A stretch of 64,000 bases of DNA, taken from the NCBI GenBank assembly GCA_900316265.1, contig ONCH01000003.1, positions 62,001-126,000 on the forward strand, written 5' to 3'. The position numbers were made by a program, and so were the translations under genes. Positions within the stretch are counted from its first letter, which is position 1, and every line of letters starts with the position of its first letter. Source of the DNA: an uncultured Prevotellaceae bacterium. Its GTDB lineage: Bacteria > Bacteroidota > Bacteroidia > Bacteroidales > Bacteroidaceae. This document shows, one piece after another, positions 24,336 through 32,810 of this stretch. The notes under the pieces are model-generated. The model was not told the DNA's origin and ran no database searches. It worked only from the letters and a program-made list of their open reading frames with translations.

Positions 24336-25481
24336 ATGAGACACCATATGTATAATTCGGGCTTTAACTTTGTGAAGGCCCCGATGGAGTTTAACAAGAG
24401 TACAGAACGTGACACCTTGCAGTATTGCCTTGGTGCTACGCTATATATGCCTGGTACGAAAGACATACGTGAGAAGGTTATTAACCATGAGTTGCCCGTC
24501 ACATCATTTGTGATGTGCTGTGAGGATGCTATCAAGGAAGAGGATTTGCCCGCAGCAGAGCAAAATATCCTTGATACGATGGATTACTTTGCCGACCAGA
24601 TTGAAGCGGGAAGAATAACACAGGATGATATCCCCTTGATTTTTATGCGCGTGCGCAATCCGGAGCAGTTCAAGAGTTTTGCTGCCCGCATGACCAAGCG
24701 TCAGGGTGATATTTTGACGGGTTTTAATTTCCCGAAATTTAACAGCAAGAATGCTTTAGGGGTTTTGCGTACACTTGTTGAGACGAACGCACGTTTAGGC
24801 GTGACTCTTTATGGCATGCCTATCTTGGAAGGTGAAGAAATAGCTTTCCGCGAGAGCCGCAATCAGGAACTGTTGTTATTAAGAAATATTCTGGAACCTT
24901 ACAAAGAACTGATTCTGAATATTCGTGTGGGTGGTACAGATATGTCATCACTATTTGGCGTGCGTCGTGGTATTAATTCAACAGTATATGATATTATGCC
25001 TGTACGCGATGCACTGTCTGATGTGCTGAACGCTTTCAATCGTTTCAATGACTATTGTGTATCAGCTGCTGTATGGGAGTATTTCCGTGCCTACAAGGAT
25101 GATGATATCGACGATGTGATTAAGCGTAATTTCCACAATGCACTCATTAAGGGACAGGATATTGTAAATCCTGCTATTGATGGCTTGCTGAAGGAGGTGC
25201 TGCTCGACCGTGCCAATGGTTTTGTTGGAAAGACGATTATCCATCCTACTCATGCGAAGTTCGTGAATGCTATGTTCACGGTGGTAGAGGAAGAGTATAA
25301 CGATGCCATCCAGATACTGAACACCAGTGGCGGTGTTATCAAGAGCGAGGGTGGTGGCAAGATGAATGAGATAGGACCGCATCATCGTTGGGCTGAGAAG
25401 ATTGTTCGTCGTGCCAATGTATATGGTGTTGTGAAGAATGAGGACTCGGTACTGAACCTTGTCCTTGGCAAAAACGAATAA
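24336..25481 (+). CDS. HpcH/HpaI aldolase / citrate lyase beta-like protein
   Basis: A 381-residue TIM-barrel C-C bond lyase or aldolase of the CitE/HpcH superfamily. Visible motifs are LYMPGTKDIREKVINHE (the PAN-like N-terminal strand), SFVMCCEDAIKEEDLPAAEQ, the arginine strand IFMRVRNPEQF, the acidic pair near ILEGEEIAF, LNIRVGGTDMSSLFG, and GKTIIHPTHAKFVNAMF near the end, which is diagnostic. It is longer than CitE (about 290), as in the C-C_Bond_Lyase group. These enzymes cleave or form hydroxy acids with pyruvate or acyl-CoA as partner. The natural substrate here is unknown. Confidence 0.82.
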   Translation: MRHHMYNSGFNFVKAPMEFNKSTERDTLQYCLGATLYMPGTKDIREKVINHELPVTSFVMCCEDAIKEEDLPAAEQNILDTMDYFADQIEAGRITQDDIPLIFMRVRNPEQFKSFAARMTKRQGDILTGFNFPKFNSKNALGVLRTLVETNARLGVTLYGMPILEGEEIAFRESRNQELLLLRNILEPYKELILNIRVGGTDMSSLFGVRRGINSTVYDIMPVRDALSDVLNAFNRFNDYCVSAAVWEYFRAYKDDDIDDVIKRNFHNALIKGQDIVNPAIDGLLKEVLLDRANGFVGKTIIHPTHAKFVNAMFTVVEEEYNDAIQILNTSGGVIKSEGGGKMNEIGPHHRWAEKIVRRANVYGVVKNEDSVLNLVLGKNE

Positions 25482-25483
25482 GT

Positions 25484-26419
25484 ATGAAAATCGTATTAGG
25501 CACTATGAACTTCGGTCCGCAGTTGGACATGGAAGCCAGCCGCGTGATGACCCAAAGTTTTCTGAATACTGGTTTTAACGAACTGGATACGGCCTACGTT
25601 TATAATGGTGGCGACACAGAGAGGTATTTGGGAGATATACTCCCGAATCTCTCTGGCTACTATTTGGCCACAAAGGTTCATCCCAGAATCACAGGAAAGC
25701 TTGATAGAGAAACTATCCTAATGGAGTTTAATGAGTCTTTGAAGCGAATGAACCGTGACAAAGTGGACTTGCTTTACTTCCATTTCCCTGACGGTAAAAC
25801 GCCCATTGATGAGGCTTTGGAAACCGTTGCAGAACTCTATGAACAGGGTAAAGTGAAGGAACTGGGGCTTAGCAACTATCCTGCTTGGCAGGTGGTTGAC
25901 ATCTGGCATAAGTGTGAGAAGCATGGTTGCCCAAAACCAAGTGTTTACCAAGGTATGTATAATGCGCTCTGTCGCAACGTAGAGCCGGAACTGTTTCCTG
26001 CTATTCGTGCTTTGGGTATGCGCTTTTATGCTTTCAATCCACTGGCAGGTGGTATGCTTACCGGCAAGCATCAGCATTTTGAGGATGCGCCCGAACCTGG
26101 ACGTTTTGCCCGTTTGAAGAGCTATCGTGACCGCTATTGGAAGCAAAGCTACTTTGATGCTGTGGATGAAATCCGAAAGGCTTGTGAGGCTGAGGACATT
26201 CCGATGGTGGAAGCTGCCTATCGTTGGCTGAGTAACCATTCTATGATGAATGCCAGCAAGGGTGACGGTATTTTGCTTGGTGCCTCTAAGATAACCCAAA
26301 TGGAACAGAATATGGAAGCTGCCAAGAAAGGTGAACTACCACAATCTATTCTGGATGCGATGGATGACGCATGGGAGATAGCAAAGCCTGATAGCCCCGC
26401 TTATTTCAAGTTTATATAA
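25484..26419 (+). CDS. Aldo/keto reductase
   Basis: A 311-residue NADP-dependent (alpha/beta)8 oxidoreductase. The tetrad is visible: Asp and Tyr in NELDTAYVYNGGDTE, Lys in LATKVHP and His in LLYFHFPD. NADP-binding residues fall in ILLGASKITQMEQNMEA near the C-terminus. It is similar in length and layout to aflatoxin-aldehyde-reductase-type AKRs, which reduce aldehydes such as succinic semialdehyde. It begins two bases after the aldolase-like gene, so it probably reduces an aldehyde made in the same pathway, possibly the product of the ThDP decarboxylase two genes downstream. Confidence 0.9.
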   Translation: MKIVLGTMNFGPQLDMEASRVMTQSFLNTGFNELDTAYVYNGGDTERYLGDILPNLSGYYLATKVHPRITGKLDRETILMEFNESLKRMNRDKVDLLYFHFPDGKTPIDEALETVAELYEQGKVKELGLSNYPAWQVVDIWHKCEKHGCPKPSVYQGMYNALCRNVEPELFPAIRALGMRFYAFNPLAGGMLTGKHQHFEDAPEPGRFARLKSYRDRYWKQSYFDAVDEIRKACEAEDIPMVEAAYRWLSNHSMMNASKGDGILLGASKITQMEQNMEAAKKGELPQSILDAMDDAWEIAKPDSPAYFKFI

Positions 26420-26450
26420 TGTCACACAGATTTCACGGATTACACAGATG
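26420..26450. repeat. CACAGATTTCACGGATTACA-type repeat
   Basis: The whole 28-base spacer between the aldo/keto reductase and the MmgE/PrpD gene is a repeat word (CACAGATTTCACGGATTACA and then CACAGATG), whose last ATG is the start codon of the next gene. It belongs to the same family as the ends of the repeats at 41453 and 42047. Confidence 0.65.
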
Positions 26451-27791
26451 AATGTATCGGAAGCCTATTTTGCTGAGATTGACAAGATTGCACATCTTGA
26501 TATTCCAGCTGAGGTGATGGCAAGGGCGAGACGTTCTTTGCTGGACTATATGGCCGTAACTTGTGCTGGAGCTGAGTTTCAGAAAGAAAAGTTGAAAGGT
26601 TACTTTGATTTCTCACAACCCGAGGCAGGCGCATTTAAGGCGATTGGTACAGGTAAGAAGCTTGCTTTAAAAGAATCTGTCTTCTTGAATGGCTTAAATG
26701 GTCATGCATTGGACTTTGATGACGGAACGAACTCTGGCATTATTCACCTTGGCTCTCCAATTTTTTCATTGTTGATACCGTTAGCTCAACGCTATCATAT
26801 TAGTGTTGAGGATATGCTTCGTGCGGCTGTAATAGGTTATGAGGCATCTTATACGATGGCGGTATCTGTACAACCTAAACATAAAGCATTAGGTTTTCAT
26901 GCAACTGGAACTTGCGGAATGCTTGGTGCAACGTTAGCTTCTTCTTATATGCTGGGATTCTCTGATGAAGAGAGATTTGAGGCTTTCGCGACTGCGAGTG
27001 TAGCAGCATCGGGAATGTTGAAGGTATTAGATGATGGTTCTGAACTAAAACCTTATAATGTGGCCAAAACTGCATTGTTGTCTCTGACGAGTTTACAACT
27101 GGCAAAGTCTGGTTTCAAAGGTCATCCAGACCCATTGGGCGGTTATCGTGGTTTTCTGAAAATGATGACAGGTGACGAGAACACAGAATTGAAACCTACG
27201 CTTTTGAATGGAACGTATGCCATTATGAAAAGCTATACCAAACCGTATGCTTCGTGCCGTTATACACATCCTCCTGTGGAGGCAGCTATCCATCTTCGCA
27301 ATCAACATGGCATTACACCCGATATGGTTGATAATATAAAAGTGGAAACTTATAACTTGGCAGTATCTGGTCACGACCATACGGATATACAAGGAGCCTA
27401 TTCTGCAAAGATGAGTACACCGTATAGTACAGCGGTTGCCTTGATTTATGGCAAGGCTGGATTGCAGGAGTTTAGTGAGGATGTGTTAGAGAATGACACT
27501 GTTAAAGCTTTGACTAAAAAAGTGGAGGTTGTGGCAGATGAGAAGTTAAGTAGTATCTTCCCTGATAAACAGTCTGCGGTATTGACTATAGAGTCAAATG
27601 GTAAGACATATTCTGAGCGTGTAGACTTCCCGAAAGGTGAACCAGAGAATCCGTTAAACGAAGAAGAATTTAAAACTCGTTACGATGCTTTGATGGCCTA
27701 CTGCTGCGTGAAGAAAGAGGTGTCTGATGCCATTTATACGAAAGTAAATGAGCAGGATGCAAGAGTAGAGGAACTAATAGAAAAACTATAA
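26448..27791 (+). CDS. MmgE/PrpD family protein
   Basis: A 447-residue protein of the family that includes 2-methylcitrate dehydratase and cis-aconitate decarboxylase. Typical features are the N-terminal helical domain with ARARRSLLDYMAVTCAGAEF and the segment LNGHALDFDDGTNSGIIHLG, followed later by YTKPYASCRYTHPPVEAAIH and SAKMSTPYSTAVALIYG of the second domain. It probably eliminates water from, or decarboxylates, a di- or tricarboxylate. It is codirectional with the ThDP enzyme 3 bases downstream. The start codon comes from a repeat word. Confidence 0.88.
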   Translation: MNVSEAYFAEIDKIAHLDIPAEVMARARRSLLDYMAVTCAGAEFQKEKLKGYFDFSQPEAGAFKAIGTGKKLALKESVFLNGLNGHALDFDDGTNSGIIHLGSPIFSLLIPLAQRYHISVEDMLRAAVIGYEASYTMAVSVQPKHKALGFHATGTCGMLGATLASSYMLGFSDEERFEAFATASVAASGMLKVLDDGSELKPYNVAKTALLSLTSLQLAKSGFKGHPDPLGGYRGFLKMMTGDENTELKPTLLNGTYAIMKSYTKPYASCRYTHPPVEAAIHLRNQHGITPDMVDNIKVETYNLAVSGHDHTDIQGAYSAKMSTPYSTAVALIYGKAGLQEFSEDVLENDTVKALTKKVEVVADEKLSSIFPDKQSAVLTIESNGKTYSERVDFPKGEPENPLNEEEFKTRYDALMAYCCVKKEVSDAIYTKVNEQDARVEELIEKL

Positions 27792-27794
27792 TAT

Positions 27795-28922
27795 ATGGTT
27801 AATCAGAAAGAATTGTTTGAGGCATTGGAAGCAATGGGTGTGGACTTCTTCACTGGAGTGCCCGATTCCTTATTGAATGATTTCTGCCTCTATATGTCCA
27901 ATAATATGACGGCAGAGCAACATATAATGGCGGCAAATGAAGGTAATGCCATTGCTATTGCGGCTGGTCATTATATGGCAACAGGCAAACTGCCTTTAGT
28001 GTATATGCAGAACTCTGGTATTGGTAATGCTACCAACCCACTGCTGTCATTGACACACGACTGTGTGTATGGTATTCCCATGCTGCTGGTGATCGGCTGG
28101 CGTGGAGATCCTGCCATCAACGACCATGCGCAGCATAAGAAACAAGGTGAACTGACTCCCGTATTGATGAAGGATATGGATATTCCTTATGAGATACTGG
28201 ATGATGAGAATACCGTAATTGAGAAGTTCCAGTGGGCAGCTGACAAAGCACGTGAGATATCTTCCCCTGTAGCCTTGATTGCCAAGAAAGCCATTCTTAC
28301 ACAGAAGGAAAAGAAACAAGTGTATGCAGATAGTCCGTTGATGAACCGTGAAGAATCGGTTGCTGCTGTGGTAGATATACTTGGTGATGATGCAATTTAT
28401 CTGGGTACTACAGGCCGTGCAACACGTGAAGTTCATGAGCAATTGAAACTACATAACATAGATGCTGGTCATGAGTGGCAGAATGTGGGTTCTATGGGAC
28501 ATGTTTCATCTGTAGGTCTTGGATTAGCTATTGCTTGTCCTGAAAAGAAGATTGTGGTATTTGATGGTGATGCGGCCGCTGTGATGCACATGGGAGCCTT
28601 GGCGACAAATTGCCGCTATAAGGCAGGTAACATGATTCATATCGTATTGAATAACGGCGTGAATGAATCAGTTGGCGGACAGCCTTCTGCTGGTTATGTA
28701 GTGAACTTAACTGGTGTGGCTGAGGCTTGTGGTTATCGCACATCAGGACATGCCGTCGAGACTAAGGAAGAACTGCAAAGCATTATACGTGAGTATCAGA
28801 AAGGCGAGATGCCTCTATTTATTGATGTGCATGTGCGCCAAGGTATTCGTACCGATATGCCTAAGTTGGGTATCGACCACAAGGCAGTGAAGAAAGATTT
28901 GATGGAAACATTAAAAAAATAG
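27795..28922 (+). CDS. Phosphonopyruvate decarboxylase-like ThDP enzyme
   Basis: A 375-residue thiamine diphosphate enzyme closely resembling AepY/Ppd, which turns phosphonopyruvate into phosphonoacetaldehyde. The start GVDFFTGVPDSLLNDFCLYM is the substrate-binding signature of that family, NEGNAIAIAAGHYMATG holds the catalytic glutamate, and VVFDGDAAAVMHMGALATNC with LNNGVNES is the GDG...NN ThDP-Mg site. No PEP mutase, the usual partner, is encoded in the window, and there is no 2-aminoethylphosphonate transaminase next to it. The substrate may therefore be another 3-substituted pyruvate, such as sulfopyruvate or a carboxy analogue. Confidence 0.88.
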   Translation: MVNQKELFEALEAMGVDFFTGVPDSLLNDFCLYMSNNMTAEQHIMAANEGNAIAIAAGHYMATGKLPLVYMQNSGIGNATNPLLSLTHDCVYGIPMLLVIGWRGDPAINDHAQHKKQGELTPVLMKDMDIPYEILDDENTVIEKFQWAADKAREISSPVALIAKKAILTQKEKKQVYADSPLMNREESVAAVVDILGDDAIYLGTTGRATREVHEQLKLHNIDAGHEWQNVGSMGHVSSVGLGLAIACPEKKIVVFDGDAAAVMHMGALATNCRYKAGNMIHIVLNNGVNESVGGQPSAGYVVNLTGVAEACGYRTSGHAVETKEELQSIIREYQKGEMPLFIDVHVRQGIRTDMPKLGIDHKAVKKDLMETLKK

Positions 28923-28924
28923 CT

Positions 28925-29434
28925 ATGATTGAATTAACAACACCCTTTAGTGAGGAAGCGATCTCCCAGTTGAAAGTGGGTGATGTGGTTTCTATTTCAG
29001 GGGATATTTTTTGTGGCCGTGATGCTGTATTGCCTCGAATCTGCAAGGAGTTAGAGGCTGGCTCTTGGGCAAAACGAGGAATTGATTTGCAGGGAGGAGT
29101 GATTTTTCATACTGCTGTTAGCCCTGCAGGAGTAGGGCCAACGTCGAGTAACAAACTGGAAATAGAAGGCAGTTTTGAGGTGCTTTCAAAGTTGGGTGGT
29201 ATCAAGATGCATTTGGGTAAGGGAGCTATCAAGCCAGAAACCGTGAAGATGCTGGCAGATAATAATGCTGTATTTGCTATTATACCGCCAGTGACAGCAC
29301 TCTTAGAAAGCCAGACCCTGGAACGTGAATGTGTAGCATGGCCCGAGCTTGGCATGGAAGCATTATACAGAATCAAAGTAAAGAACTATCAGGCAATCAT
29401 TGCCGCAGCGAAAGGAGAGAGTATCTATGAGTAA
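28925..29434 (+). CDS. Class I fumarase/tartrate dehydratase-type, beta subunit
   Basis: A 169-residue swivelling subunit of a two-subunit iron-sulfur hydro-lyase. Motifs are VVSISGDIFCGRDAVLPRIC and AVSPAGVGPTSSNKLEI (substrate and domain contact), the KGAIKPETVKML loop, and ECVAWPELGMEALYRIKVKN near the end. It adds or removes water across a double bond of a four-carbon-type dicarboxylate. It begins two bases after the decarboxylase-like gene and overlaps the alpha subunit gene by 8 bases. It differs from the fused fumarase usual in this phylum, so it is probably an accessory enzyme. Confidence 0.88.
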   Translation: MIELTTPFSEEAISQLKVGDVVSISGDIFCGRDAVLPRICKELEAGSWAKRGIDLQGGVIFHTAVSPAGVGPTSSNKLEIEGSFEVLSKLGGIKMHLGKGAIKPETVKMLADNNAVFAIIPPVTALLESQTLERECVAWPELGMEALYRIKVKNYQAIIAAAKGESIYE

Positions 29435-30272
29435 CATTATTGATAAAGTAGCAGATTGCCTAGTAAGAGCAGGCTCCACCTTTCGTGAAGACCAGAAGGA
29501 GGCATATCGCAAAGCAATAGCTGACGAGAAGATGGAAAGTTCTTGCTGGGTGATGAAGCAGGTGCTGGATAATGCACTTGTGGCTGAAGAACGTCGTAGC
29601 CCCTTATGTGATGATACGGGTATTCCTCATCTGTTCCTTGAAGTAGGAAAAAATCGTGCCGTGACAGGAGAACTGCTTGAAGAGATTAAGGAAGGTGTTC
29701 GTCAAGGTTTGAGACAGCTTCCTGGTCGTCCTATGGCTATTAAGGGTGACGACTATGCACGCATTGATCAGAGTGGAGGATTGAATGAAGATAGTGGTGC
29801 ATTGGATGCTTCGCCTATTTTAATAAAGTCTGTAGATGAAGATGTGATACGTCTCACCGTACTGATGCTTGGTGGAGGTCCTGCCATTCGTGGGATAACT
29901 CAACGGGTATTTCATAAGCATAGCGTTGATGTGGTGGTAGAGGAAATTGTGAACCGAGCGATACCTGCTGTTAGTCAGCTGGGCTGTTCACCTTGTACAT
30001 TGGCCATTGGTATTGGGCGTAGTCAGTTCGAGGCTACCAGTCTGATGATGGAAGCGATGACAAAAGGAGATTTTGGAGTACAAAGCGATTTTGAGAAACG
30101 TATCACTGATAAGGTGAATGATGCAAATGTTGGTCCTCTTGGCCTGGGTGGCAAACATGGCGTTTTAGCCACGTTCGCCAAGATTGGCCCACAGCGAGCC
30201 AGCGGTGTGCGAATTGTAGCATTAAGACCGTGTTGTTGTTTTGAACCTCGCAGGGCAAGTGTTGAATTATAA
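29427..30272 (+). CDS. Class I fumarase/tartrate dehydratase-type, alpha subunit
   Basis: The [4Fe-4S] catalytic subunit, 281 residues from ATG 29427. That start is preceded by AAAGGAGAGA at 29411-29420, a rare good ribosome site; an earlier in-frame ATG at 29400 lies deep in the beta gene and is not favoured. Cluster cysteines are likely those in SPLCDDTGIPHLF, QLGCSPCTLAIGIG and the C-terminal RPCCCFEPRRASVEL; GGLNEDSGALD also fits. Order beta-alpha is reversed relative to ttdA-ttdB. Together with the beta subunit it would hydrate an unsaturated dicarboxylate or dehydrate a hydroxy acid. Confidence 0.87.
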   Translation: MSNIIDKVADCLVRAGSTFREDQKEAYRKAIADEKMESSCWVMKQVLDNALVAEERRSPLCDDTGIPHLFLEVGKNRAVTGELLEEIKEGVRQGLRQLPGRPMAIKGDDYARIDQSGGLNEDSGALDASPILIKSVDEDVIRLTVLMLGGGPAIRGITQRVFHKHSVDVVVEEIVNRAIPAVSQLGCSPCTLAIGIGRSQFEATSLMMEAMTKGDFGVQSDFEKRITDKVNDANVGPLGLGGKHGVLATFAKIGPQRASGVRIVALRPCCCFEPRRASVEL

Positions 30273-30287
30273 ACCATTTGATTATCT

Positions 30288-31571
30288 ATGAAAAGTCTTA
30301 AAGGAAAGAAAATACTTATACTTGGTGGTACAGCACCATGCGTACATGTGACCCGTTTTGCAAAGGAAATGGGGGCATACGTATATGTGGCTGACGAGAA
30401 GACAGAGAAAGGTCCGGCCAAACAGGTTGCAGACGAAGCAGTTGTCATCAGTACCAATGATCATGAAGCACTGTTGGCTTTTGTTAGGGAGCATCATATT
30501 GATGGGATTTTAACTGGTCCAGGTGAGTTCAATATTGTCAATGCCATGACAGTGAGCAAAATGGCAGGACTACCGTTCTACTGCAACAAAGAACAATGGG
30601 ATATTTGTCAGGATAAACGACATTTTAAGGATTTCTGCAAGCAGTATGGACTTCCGGGTGTTCCGGAATACTCTGTGGATGACGTGCTTACAGACAAGGA
30701 TTTTCCCGTAATTGTGAAGCCAGTTGACGGCTGCTCATCCCGTGGTATCAATATTTGCCATAATCAAGAGGAGTATGCTGCAGCCCAAAAAGCAGCATTA
30801 GCAGCTTCCAAGGCTGGAAAAATATTGGTAGAAAAATACATCAATAATGGTGGTATTACCATTGATGCCAAATATGTTGTGGTGGATGGACGTTTCCATT
30901 TGGAGGCCATTGGTGACCGCCATGTGCTGAATGGTGGCTTGATTACAGCCATCAGTTTCTATCCTTCAAAGTACCGAGGGGCTTTCATGGAACAGGTTGA
31001 CCCATATGTAGCCAAGGCTTTCAAGGCTATTGGCTTGATGAATGGTGCTTTCTTCTTCCAAGCCATACCTGATGGTGACAAGATTTATATTTATGAGATG
31101 GGGCTTCGTGTGAGTGGCGGCATGATATACAACATGACCGAAGCCACAAGTGGCAACAACACACTGAAGATGCTTATCCACTATGGAGCAACAGGCACTA
31201 TGTGCGAAGAAGAAGATGAGAAGATGATTGATGCTGCCTTTAATGGAAAAGTGGCTTCTACGATGGCATTCCCGCTCAGAATAGGAAAGATTGCTAAGGT
31301 GACGGGGTTTGACGAAGTTAGCCAATATCCTGGAGTTATTGATTTGACTCGCTATTATAGTGAAGGAGATGAGATATTACCTAAACACGTTAATACACTT
31401 GATCAGCTGTTTGCCCGTATTATGGTATCATCTTTAAATATGGATGATTTGATGAATATATTGAAGCGTATTAGAGAGAAGGTTTCTGTTAAGAATATAA
31501 ATGGTGAAGAAATGATCATCTGGGATACCTTTGATGAGATATATGATGGTTTTGTAACGAATAGAAAATAG
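30288..31571 (+). CDS. ATP-grasp ligase 2
   Basis: A 427-residue ATP-grasp enzyme. The N-terminal domain begins SLKGKKILILGGTAPCVHVT, the ATP site contains FPVIVKPVDGCSSRGINICH and VEKYINNGGITIDAKYVVVD, and the metal ligands lie in IYEMGLRVSGGMIYNMTEAT. It is only distantly like ATP-grasp 1, so the two probably catalyse different joinings. It starts 15 bases after the fumarase alpha gene and its stop directly abuts the start of a glycosyltransferase, which ties the acid block to polysaccharide assembly. It may attach the acid to an amino sugar or amino acid. Confidence 0.85.
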   Translation: MKSLKGKKILILGGTAPCVHVTRFAKEMGAYVYVADEKTEKGPAKQVADEAVVISTNDHEALLAFVREHHIDGILTGPGEFNIVNAMTVSKMAGLPFYCNKEQWDICQDKRHFKDFCKQYGLPGVPEYSVDDVLTDKDFPVIVKPVDGCSSRGINICHNQEEYAAAQKAALAASKAGKILVEKYINNGGITIDAKYVVVDGRFHLEAIGDRHVLNGGLITAISFYPSKYRGAFMEQVDPYVAKAFKAIGLMNGAFFFQAIPDGDKIYIYEMGLRVSGGMIYNMTEATSGNNTLKMLIHYGATGTMCEEEDEKMIDAAFNGKVASTMAFPLRIGKIAKVTGFDEVSQYPGVIDLTRYYSEGDEILPKHVNTLDQLFARIMVSSLNMDDLMNILKRIREKVSVKNINGEEMIIWDTFDEIYDGFVTNRK

Positions 31572-32810
31572 ATGAAGATTCTCTTTTTGCCTGCTTATTT
31601 TTATCCCGAGCAAGCTGCAAGTTCATATCTTGGAGTCAACCGCTTTGAAGCGTACCAACGAGAAGGGTTTGACATGGTGGTATATGCACCAACCCCTACA
31701 AGAGGGGTGTCAGAAACAGTACGTCAGGAGTATTCTGCGAAGAAGGTGGAACAGATGTATGGTGGCAAAATGACTGTTCATCGTTTTGGCCTGTTCAAAG
31801 AGGGAAAGAATCCTATTATGCGAGCATTCCGATATTCACTACAATTAGTTAAGCATTTTAATAGGGCTGTTTTTTGTAGCGATGCCAGGAGTGCTGATTT
31901 GGTGTTTCTGTCGAGTACACCTCCTATTCAGGGCATATTAGGTTCTCTGGTAAAGGCATTCAGCCATAAAAAGTTTATATATTGCCTTCAAGATATTTTC
32001 CCCGATTCTCTTGCGGGAACCGGCCTCGCTAAAAAAGGCGGTCTGTTGTGGAAAATTGGCCGAGTGATAGAAAACTTCACTTACCGCAATGCGGATAAGA
32101 TTATCGTTATCAGTGAAGACTTCAAAAAGAACATTATGGCCAAAGGGGTGCCCGAAGAGAAGATTGTTGTTATCTATAACTGGGTAGACGAAGAGGCTGT
32201 GGTGGATATACCAAGGGAAAAGAATGTTCTCTTTGACCGTTATGGGTTGGACAGGAATAAGTTCTATATTACTTATAATGGTAACATTGGTCTTACTCAA
32301 AATATGGATATGCTGATGGAGGTGGCGAAAGCATTAGAACCCAACGAGGACATCCAGTTTGTTTTGGTTGGCAATGGCGCTTATTTGGAACAAGTTAAAC
32401 AGATAATAAAAGATAGGCACCTTGTTAACGTCACCCTCCTGCCATTCCAACCATACGAAGAAATATCTCATGTATTCTCTTTAGGTGATGTAAGTCTTGT
32501 GATATCAAAGCCTGGTGTAGGAGCTAATTCCGTTCCCTCAAAGACATGGAGCATTATGTCAGCGTCAAGGCCAGTGCTTGCTAACTTTGATGAGAATGAA
32601 CTGAAGAGCATTGTTGAAGATAACAATTGCGGCATTTTTACCAAGGCAGGTGATAAAGTCGCTTTCACAGATGCAATACTGAAGTTGTATAACAATAAAG
32701 ATCTATGCAAAGAGTATGGCCGTAATGGACGCAAGTTTATCATGGAGAACTTGACCAAGAGTGTGGGTACTCAAAAGTATGTCAACGTAATCAAGTCATT
32801 TGAAAAATAG
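31572..32810 (+). CDS. Glycosyltransferase (GT4, WbuB-like)
   Basis: A 412-residue GT4 enzyme resembling the fucosamine transferase WbuB group. The start KILFLPAYFYPEQAASSYLG, the linker NADKIIVISEDFKKNIMAKG, the donor-site DIQFVLVGNGAYLEQVKQII and LGDVSLVISKPGVGANSVPS are typical, the last carrying the phosphate-binding loop. It uses a nucleotide-activated deoxy- or aminosugar, identity unknown. It abuts the upstream ATP-grasp stop with no gap and the downstream lipoprotein gene also begins with no gap, so the operon is very compact here. Confidence 0.9.
   Translation: MKILFLPAYFYPEQAASSYLGVNRFEAYQREGFDMVVYAPTPTRGVSETVRQEYSAKKVEQMYGGKMTVHRFGLFKEGKNPIMRAFRYSLQLVKHFNRAVFCSDARSADLVFLSSTPPIQGILGSLVKAFSHKKFIYCLQDIFPDSLAGTGLAKKGGLLWKIGRVIENFTYRNADKIIVISEDFKKNIMAKGVPEEKIVVIYNWVDEEAVVDIPREKNVLFDRYGLDRNKFYITYNGNIGLTQNMDMLMEVAKALEPNEDIQFVLVGNGAYLEQVKQIIKDRHLVNVTLLPFQPYEEISHVFSLGDVSLVISKPGVGANSVPSKTWSIMSASRPVLANFDENELKSIVEDNNCGIFTKAGDKVAFTDAILKLYNNKDLCKEYGRNGRKFIMENLTKSVGTQKYVNVIKSFEK

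Noticed and set aside
25718-26299. 193-codon minus-strand frame
   Set aside because: It is a shadow of the aldo/keto reductase; no motif or promoter supports it.
29400-29426. Earlier start of the fumarase alpha subunit
   Set aside because: ATG 29427 has a good ribosome site (AAAGGAGAGA) and gives the short overlap expected for coupled genes.
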